A model generated the notes under the pieces. That model was not told the origin of the DNA and searched no databases. It saw nothing but the letters and a program-made list of their open reading frames with translations. The position numbers and the translations under genes are program-made. This document shows, piece after piece, positions 4,344-8,781 of a stretch of DNA of 8,781 nt; position 1 is the first letter of the stretch; each line of letters starts with the position of its first letter. The stretch is from an uncultured Chloroflexota bacterium (GTDB taxonomy: Bacteria; Chloroflexota; Limnocylindria; Limnocylindrales; CSP1-4): positions 1 to 8,781 of the forward strand of contig CAIXZV010000219.1 in assembly GCA_903924005.1 (NCBI GenBank), read 5' to 3'.

Positions 4344-5765
4344 ATGGCCGCCGCTGCCGTAGACGACGCCGCCGCTCGCCTGACGACGGCTGTCCCGCAG
4401 GTTGTCATGGACCTCATCGACCGGCTGGTGGAGGCCGGCCACGGCGGCTGGATTGTCGGCGGATCCCTGCGCGATGTGCTGCTTGACCGCACCCCGTCCG
4501 ACTGGGATCTGGCCACCGACGCCCGCCCGGAGCGGCTGGTGGAGCTGTTTCCCGCCGCCGTCTATGAGAACCGCTTTGGCACGGTGGCGGTCCGGCGCGA
4601 CGGCGAGCTGTTTGAGGTCACCACCTTCCGCACCGAACACGACTATGCCGACTTCCGCCGACCGCACCGCGTGGAGTTTGGCGAGGATCTCGTGGCGGAT
4701 CTGGCGCGCCGCGACTTCACGGTCAACGCGATGGCCTGGGGGCGGGGACCGGCCGATGGCGAAGCACCCGAAGCACCCGAAAGACCCGAACTGCCCTCCC
4801 TAGTGGACCCCTTCGATGGCTTGGCTGATCTCGCCGCCCACACGCTCCGAGCCGTCGGCGATCCGGATGCCCGCTTCCGCGAGGACGCGCTGCGGATGGT
4901 CCGCGCCGTGCGGCTGGCCGCAACCCTGGGGTTCGCCATCGAGCCCGCAACCCTTGCCGCGATCACCGCCAACGCGCTGCTGGTTGATCGGCTCTCGGGT
5001 GAGCGCATCGGCGCGGAGCTCGCCAAGCTGCTCGCCGCGCCCAAACCGTCTGTCGGTCTTCGGCTGGCGCAGCAGGCCGGCCTGCTCGCGGTGATCTCGC
5101 CGCAGCTCGCGCTCCAGCGCGGCGTGCCGCAGAACAAGGTCCCGGGCGAAGACCTCTGGGACCACACCATGCGCACCGTTGACGCCGCCCCCGCCGACCG
5201 CCCGATCGTGCGTCTTGCCGCGCTGCTCCACGACATCGGCAAGGTGGAGACCCTGACGGACGGACGCTTCCCGCACCACGAGGCCGCCGGGGCAGCCCGG
5301 GCTGACGAGCTGCTCCGACGCCTGCGCTACCCGCGCTCCGCGGCCGAGGAGGTGGTGGCGCTGATCCACCACCACATGTTCACCACGGATCCAAGCCTGT
5401 CCGACGCGGCGGTTCGGCGGTTCATCATGCGGATGGGGCGCGACAGGCTCGACGCGCTGTTTGCGCTCCGCCGGGCGGACGACGCCGGCAGCGGCGACCT
5501 CGTTGACGACCCGGCGCTGACGGCGTTCATCGCGCGGGTTCATGCGGAACTCACCGCGGGCGTGCCGCTGGACCGCAACGCGCTTGCGGTGGACGGCACG
5601 GACCTGATGCGTGAGCTGGGGCTCACCCAGGGTCCCCGTCTTGGCCTCGTCATCGACGAGCTGCTGGACCGCGTGATCGCGGATCCCGGGCTCAACGAGC
5701 GCGGTTCGCTCCTGCTGCTCGCACAGGGCATCCTTGCCGACATGTACGAGAACCCCGTCGCATGA
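4344..5765 (+). CDS. cca: CCA tRNA nucleotidyltransferase with HD domain (class II PolyA polymerase family)
   Basis: The product is 473 residues from the ATG at 4344, seven bases after the HNH stop. The frame is open back to 4239, but that part overlaps the HNH gene. The head domain carries GGSLRD (39-44), the metal-binding DWD (53-55) in SDWDLAT, and RRDFTVNAMA (122-131). VDPFDGLADL (154-163) and FREDALRMVRAVRLAA (178-193) are the following class II motifs. An HD phosphohydrolase domain follows, with DHTM (273-276), LLHDIGK (294-300, His296-Asp297) and HHEAAG (311-316). Enzymes of this build add CCA to tRNA 3' ends using CTP and ATP in the cytoplasm. The HD part often has 2',3'-cyclic phosphodiesterase or phosphatase activity. 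A low-complexity insertion of EAP-type repeats (140-151) sits just before VDPF. A CCA-only, A-adding or poly(A) polymerase specificity cannot be excluded by eye. The stop overlaps the next start (ATGA, 5762-5765). Confidence 0.9.
   Translation: MAAAAVDDAAARLTTAVPQVVMDLIDRLVEAGHGGWIVGGSLRDVLLDRTPSDWDLATDARPERLVELFPAAVYENRFGTVAVRRDGELFEVTTFRTEHDYADFRRPHRVEFGEDLVADLARRDFTVNAMAWGRGPADGEAPEAPERPELPSLVDPFDGLADLAAHTLRAVGDPDARFREDALRMVRAVRLAATLGFAIEPATLAAITANALLVDRLSGERIGAELAKLLAAPKPSVGLRLAQQAGLLAVISPQLALQRGVPQNKVPGEDLWDHTMRTVDAAPADRPIVRLAALLHDIGKVETLTDGRFPHHEAAGAARADELLRRLRYPRSAAEEVVALIHHHMFTTDPSLSDAAVRRFIMRMGRDRLDALFALRRADDAGSGDLVDDPALTAFIARVHAELTAGVPLDRNALAVDGTDLMRELGLTQGPRLGLVIDELLDRVIADPGLNERGSLLLLAQGILADMYENPVA
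4761..4796. repeat. In-frame 9-bp tandem repeat in cca
   Basis: Four 9-bp units lie head to tail: GAAGCACCC, GAAGCACCC, GAAAGACCC and GAACTGCCC. They encode EAP-EAP-ERP-ELP. The first two are identical and the rest are degenerate. The stretch lies in the loop between the catalytic head and the VDPF motif, where length variation should be tolerated. Confidence 0.8.
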
Positions 5766-6088
5766 TGAGCGACGAGCTGCTGGCAGCCGAGCGGGCGCTG
5801 GCGTTTGGCATGGTTGACGAGGCGGAGCGCCTCTTCCGGCTGGCCGCTGCCGCCGACCCGACCAGTTCGGTGGCCGTTGTTGGCTTGGCTGGCGTGGCGC
5901 TCGAGCGAGGCGACCAGGAGGGCGCGCTCGTGTTCGCCCGTCAGGCGCTGGCGCTGGAGCCTGCAAACGAGGCAGCCTCGCGGCTCGTCACCCGCCTTGA
6001 CGAAGTCCTCCGCTACCGTGAGGCCACGCGGTCCGCCGCACCGGCTGCCGCATCTAACGCCGCGCCAAGAGGAGCCCCGAAACCATGA
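5762..6088 (+). CDS. Small TPR-like helical repeat protein
   Basis: This is a 108-residue protein whose ATG (5762) overlaps the cca stop as ATGA; a second ATG at 5765 is equally possible. The sequence forms tetratricopeptide-type helix pairs: LAAERALAFGMVDEAERLFRLAAAADP (about 7-33), then AVVGLAGVALERGDQEGALVFARQALALEP (38-67), then a capping helix NEAASRLVTRLDEVLRY (69-85). The alternation of small residues (A, G) and the closing D/E-P after each pair are typical of TPRs, which act as protein-binding scaffolds. There is no signal peptide or membrane segment, so it should be cytoplasmic. The C-terminal 20 or so residues are Ala/Pro-rich and disordered. Its own stop overlaps the galE start by 4 bp. 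Its specific partner is unknown; coupling to cca and galE suggests co-expression only. Confidence 0.85.
   Translation: MMSDELLAAERALAFGMVDEAERLFRLAAAADPTSSVAVVGLAGVALERGDQEGALVFARQALALEPANEAASRLVTRLDEVLRYREATRSAAPAAASNAAPRGAPKP
6067..6074 (+). promoter_or_regulatory. Ribosome binding site of galE
   Basis: AAGAGGAG (6067-6074) lies 10 nt before the galE ATG at 6085, inside the 3' end of the TPR gene. It is one of the better Shine-Dalgarno sequences in the window and supports the ATGA-overlapping start. Confidence 0.6.
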
Positions 6089-7098
6089 GAGTCCTGGTCA
6101 CCGGCGGGGCCGGCTACGTGGGCGGCGTGTCCGTTGACGCCATCCTGGCCGCGGGCCACGACGTGATCGTCCTGGACGACCTGACCACCGGCCACGGCCC
6201 GAGCGTCAACCCTGGCGCCCGTCTTGTGGAGGGCTCGTACACAGCGGAACAAGCCGTCCGGCAGCTCCTCCAGACCGAGCGGATTGACGCGATCCTCCAC
6301 TGCGCCGCGCGCTCGCTCGTGGGCGAGAGCATGAGCAACCCGGCCAAGTACTACCGCGACAACGTCGCGGGCGGCATCGCGCTGCTTGAAGCGGCCCGCG
6401 AGGCCGGTGTTGGACGGGTGGTCTTCTCCTCCACCGCGGCCACGTACGGCGTGCCGGACACGACGCCCATCCGCGAGGACGCGGTGCTCCGGCCGATCAA
6501 CACCTACGGGGAGACGAAGCGCGCGTTTGAGGGTGCGCTGCGCTGGTACGGCCACGCCTACGGGCTGCGCTCGGTGATCCTGCGCTACTTCAACGTCGCC
6601 GGCGCAACCGAGCGCCTCGGCGAGGTCCACCGCCCAGAGACCCACCTCATCCCCAACGTCCTGCTGGCCGCCGAGGGCGGTCCCGCGCTCATGCTGTACG
6701 GCGAGGACTACCCCACGCCCGACGGCACGCCGATCCGCGACTACATCCACGTGGCGGACCTGGCCGACGCGCACGTGGCCGCGCTGGAGGCCACGTCTCC
6801 TGACGACGCCCGAACCGGCCCTGTGGGCGGCGGGCCCACTGAGCCGCTGATCTGCAACCTGGGCACGTCAACCGGGTTCTCGGTACGCGACGTGCTGGCC
6901 GCGGCCGAAGCGGTGGTTGGCGCGCCCATCCCATATTCGGTGGGGCCGCGGCGGGCGGGCGATCCGCCGGTGCTGGTGGCGTCAAACGAGCGGGCGCGTA
7001 CCGTGCTGGGCTGGACGCCGCGGCGTTCCACGCTGCCCGAGATGGTTGGCTCTGCTTGGGCGTGGCGACGGGCGCACCCGGCGGGCTACGGGGACTGA
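6085..7098 (+). CDS. galE: UDP-glucose 4-epimerase
   Basis: This is a 337-residue short-chain dehydrogenase-fold enzyme of normal GalE length, in frame throughout. The NAD-binding glycine motif GGAGYVG is at 7-13, and the strand-2 acidic pair is DD at 31-32. The catalytic set is Thr117 (in FSSTAATYG, at the E. coli Ser124 position), Tyr141 and Lys145 (YGETK). GalE-specific segments are VGESMSNPAKYYRDNV (79-94), LRYFNVAGA (166-174), YGEDYPTPDGTPIRDYIHVADL (205-226, describing the substrate-binding loop) and NLGTSTGFSV (258-267). It interconverts UDP-glucose and UDP-galactose in the cytoplasm, supplying sugar nucleotides for envelope polysaccharide or galactose use. It is the last gene of the rightward cluster. 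A related UDP-sugar epimerase specificity, for example UDP-GlcNAc or a pentose, cannot be ruled out. No Leloir genes lie nearby. Confidence 0.93.
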   Translation: MRVLVTGGAGYVGGVSVDAILAAGHDVIVLDDLTTGHGPSVNPGARLVEGSYTAEQAVRQLLQTERIDAILHCAARSLVGESMSNPAKYYRDNVAGGIALLEAAREAGVGRVVFSSTAATYGVPDTTPIREDAVLRPINTYGETKRAFEGALRWYGHAYGLRSVILRYFNVAGATERLGEVHRPETHLIPNVLLAAEGGPALMLYGEDYPTPDGTPIRDYIHVADLADAHVAALEATSPDDARTGPVGGGPTEPLICNLGTSTGFSVRDVLAAAEAVVGAPIPYSVGPRRAGDPPVLVASNERARTVLGWTPRRSTLPEMVGSAWAWRRAHPAGYGD

Positions 7099-7146
7099 CA
7101 AGCAGGCCGGGACCGACGGCAGTACCGGGCCGGGACCTCTGCCGGG

Positions 7147-7174
7147 GTGACCTCTGGCGCGGCGCGGCTATGCT
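7147..7174 (+). promoter_or_regulatory. Weak candidate promoter upstream of the Tad pair
   Basis: GTGACC (7147-7152) and TATGCT (7169-7174) each match the consensus hexamers at four of six positions with a 16-bp spacer. They lie in the 182-bp gap between galE and the TadE-like gene, leaving a leader of about 100 nt. The leader contains a short GC hairpin (7245-7258). A promoter is expected somewhere in this gap because function changes here, but this particular one is a guess. Confidence 0.25.
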
Positions 7175-7280
7175 GGTGCACGGACGCGCCGCATGTCGGC
7201 GTGCAAGGGATGCTGTCAGGAGCACTGGTTAGCATGCCTGTGGTGCGCCGAAGGGCGCCCCATGTCGTGCTGGAGTGAAG

Positions 7281-7736
7281 ATGCCCGGAAACCGCCACGG
7301 ATCACGGACCCGGCGACGACGAACGCGAGGCCAGGCGCTGGTTGAGTTCGCGATCGTGCTGCCCGTGTTCATGCTGGTTCTGGCCGGGATCCTTGACTTT
7401 GGTTTCCTGCTCTATTCGCGCATCACGCTGATCAGTGCGGCTCGCGACGCGGCTCGTGTGTCCATCAGCGTGGCCGACAAGACCACCATTCCCGCCATTG
7501 CGGATAGTTCGGTCAAGGGCAGCATCACCGGGCTCACGCCAAGCGCCGTGACCACTACCGTTACGTGCGTACCGGCCATCGGGAAGACCACCTGCGCGTT
7601 CACCGGTTCGTCGAATCTGGCCGCTGCGGGCGACAGCGTGAAGGTCGTTGTCACGTACCCGTACCACTCGTTCTTCCCCCTGTTCTTCGGTCAAGTCATC
7701 ACAATCGGCGCAACCGTGCAGATGGTGGTGGAGTGA
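7281..7736 (+). CDS. TadE-like pseudopilin / Flp pilus assembly protein
   Basis: The product is 151 residues from the ATG at 7281, which has GGAG (7272-7275) five bases upstream; an in-frame GTG at 7275 overlaps that site and is less likely. An Arg-rich, positively charged head (residues 4-17) precedes the TadE hallmark GQALVEFAIVLPVFMLVLAGILDFG (described: GQ at 18-19, Glu22, then a single transmembrane helix). After it comes the ISAARDAAR helix typical of TadE/TadF/TadG. The remaining roughly 90 residues are Thr/Ser/Val-rich and outside the membrane, with two cysteines that could form a disulfide. TadE-like proteins are processed by a prepilin peptidase and act as minor pseudopilins of the Flp/Tad pilus system. 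The stop overlaps the next gene's GTG (7733-7736). No TadA/B/C, CpaB or Flp major pilin gene is in the window. Confidence 0.9.
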   Translation: MPGNRHGSRTRRRRTRGQALVEFAIVLPVFMLVLAGILDFGFLLYSRITLISAARDAARVSISVADKTTIPAIADSSVKGSITGLTPSAVTTTVTCVPAIGKTTCAFTGSSNLAAAGDSVKVVVTYPYHSFFPLFFGQVITIGATVQMVVE

Positions 7737-8758
7737 CAGCCCGATCAGGCGTCCGCCGGGGACGCGGCGCGCGGCCTCGACGCGCCCAGGGCCAGATCAT
7801 GATCCTGTTTGCCCTGTCCTTGACCGTGATCCTGGGCATCGGCGCCCTGGTCATTGACCTTGGCGTGTTGCGCAACAACCGCCAGATCCTGGCCAACGCA
7901 GTTGACGCCGGGGCCCTGGCGGCCGGCACGAAGCTGCCAGTCACCGGGGCTGCGGGCACCACCGCGCTTGAGGCGCTCGTCCAGCAGACCCTGGATGCGA
8001 ATTACCCGGGCGGGCTCATCAAGGGCGCCAACAAGGACTACACGATCAGCTACGAATGCCTGATTGGAACCATCAGCGGGCAAGCTGCCTACTGGCGCGA
8101 CGTGCCAACGGTCTGCGTGCCGTACCAGGGGGTGGGCACCACACAACTCTCGGCCGCGAGCTTCGCCGGCGCAGGCGCAAGCCGCCACGCACCCTGTCGA
8201 CCGGACCTTGGCGACACCTGCAATACGGCCCTGATCCAGGCCTCGGCGATCACGCGCTTCGCGATTGGCCCGGTGGTCGGGGTGCCCAGCGGCTCAACGG
8301 GCACCCTGACAGCGTCAGCGTGCAGCGGCCCATGCGGGGCGGCACCCGGCTCGCCCGATGATGTGGTGCTGGTCATGGACAGGACCGGCAGCATGAGCGG
8401 ATACATCCCGGGCATCCAGGGCGGTGCCTACAACGTGATGAGCGTGTTCAACCCCGCCCTGCAGCGGATCGCCCTCGGGACGATCGGACCGGCTGACGGA
8501 AACGCCGCCGACCCAGCCGCAGACAATCCTGTGACGTGTCCGAAGAACTCCAGCTCGAACTGGGTCAGCCCTCCCGCCGCGCTCTCTGATTCCATGGTGC
8601 TGGGCGTTGAAGGCAACGGGAACTACACCGACACGAGCGCCCTCGCGCGCTGGGTCCCGGTTGGCTTCTCCGGAACAGACACTGCGCCCTTCTGGAGCCT
8701 CTCGGATCCGGCGGCGCGTGGTCATCGCGAGGCGTACTCCTCGGGCGGCGCCGTCCCC
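7733..8758 (+). CDS. TadG-like protein with N-terminal anchor and von Willebrand A domain, 3' truncated
   Basis: Starts at GTG 7733, overlapping the TadE-like stop by 4 bp. About 342 genomic residues are present before the frame runs into adapter sequence at 8759; the true C terminus is missing. A basic head (RRGRGARPRR) leads into GQIMILFALSLTVILGIGAL, a TadE/TadG-type membrane anchor (about 20-44) with 'VIDLG' after it. NNRQILANAVDAGALAAG (48-65) is the usual TadG helix following the anchor. A beta-rich linker with six cysteines (109-201) precedes VVLVMDRTGSMSG (211-223). This is the first strand and MIDAS motif D-x-T-x-S of a von Willebrand A domain, which binds a divalent metal and mediates adhesion. 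The protein should be exported and tethered to the membrane, and probably acts in Tad pilus assembly or surface attachment. The remaining MIDAS Thr and Asp would lie beyond the break. Confidence 0.87.
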
Positions 8759-8781
8759 AGATCGGAAGAGCACACGTCTGA
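8759..8781. other. Illumina TruSeq adapter remnant at contig end
   Basis: The final 23 bases begin AGATCGGAAGAGC and continue ACACGTCTGA, matching the first 23 bases of the standard TruSeq read-1 adapter as I know it. This is not genomic. The residues RSEEHTS that it would add to the TadG-like frame are an artefact. Confidence 0.96.

Noticed and set aside
3425..4516. A 363-codon minus-strand frame across the palindromes and the HNH gene
   Set aside because: It is antisense to the clear HNH gene and has no recognisable domain.
7245..7258. GCGCC-GAAG-GGCGC hairpin in the leader of the TadE-like gene
   Set aside because: A 5-bp GC stem is expected by chance in this composition; there is no riboswitch-like or terminator context.
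8315..8773. Minus-strand open frame of 152 codons at the contig end
   Set aside because: Its start codon lies inside the adapter remnant, and it is antisense to the TadG-like gene.

Overview
The window is GC-rich (roughly two thirds G+C by eye), densely coding, and uses GTG as well as ATG starts with short or overlapping gene junctions. Together with a TadE/TadG-type pilus pair and putative leaderless transcripts, this suggests a high-GC monoderm-like bacterium such as an uncultured Chloroflexota or Actinomycetota. No marker gene settles the phylum. The last 23 bases (8759-8781) match the start of the Illumina TruSeq adapter, so the window is the end of a short-read contig and its final bases are not biological.

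Layout, left to right. Positions 2-217 hold the C-terminal end of a calcineurin-like metallophosphoesterase (+). After a short spacer with a 7-bp tandem repeat there is a convergent gene for a membrane-anchored M48 metalloprotease (-, 279-1724). Next on the minus strand is a two-gene unit transcribed leftward from about 3480: a TrpF-like TIM-barrel protein (2806-3480) overlapping by 4 bp a PfkB-family sugar kinase (1844-2809).

A divergent intergenic region (3481-3820) follows. It carries the most striking feature of the window: four copies of a perfect 17-bp palindrome, GATCGGTG-N-CACCGATC, spaced 42, 63 and 42 bp apart. All distances are multiples of 21 bp, which would place every copy on the same face of B-form DNA. 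This looks like an undescribed cooperative operator array for the TrpF-like/PfkB unit, the HNH gene, or both.

Rightward from 3821 runs a tight cluster: an HNH endonuclease-family protein, a CCA-adding-type tRNA nucleotidyltransferase with an HD domain, a small TPR-like protein and a UDP-glucose 4-epimerase (GalE). The junctions are 7 bp apart or 4-bp ATGA overlaps, so this is probably one operon. After about 180 bp there is a TadE-like pseudopilin gene overlapping by 4 bp a TadG-like gene with a von Willebrand A (MIDAS) motif. The latter runs off the contig into adapter sequence.

Functionally, the PfkB kinase and the TrpF-like protein probably act together on a small phosphorylated sugar. 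The TrpF-like protein lacks the usual N-terminal catalytic cysteine motif, so a role in tryptophan synthesis is doubtful. The cca-containing cluster mixes tRNA maturation, nucleotide-sugar metabolism and an HNH protein of unknown role. The Tad pair belongs to a surface pilus or secretion locus that continues beyond the contig.
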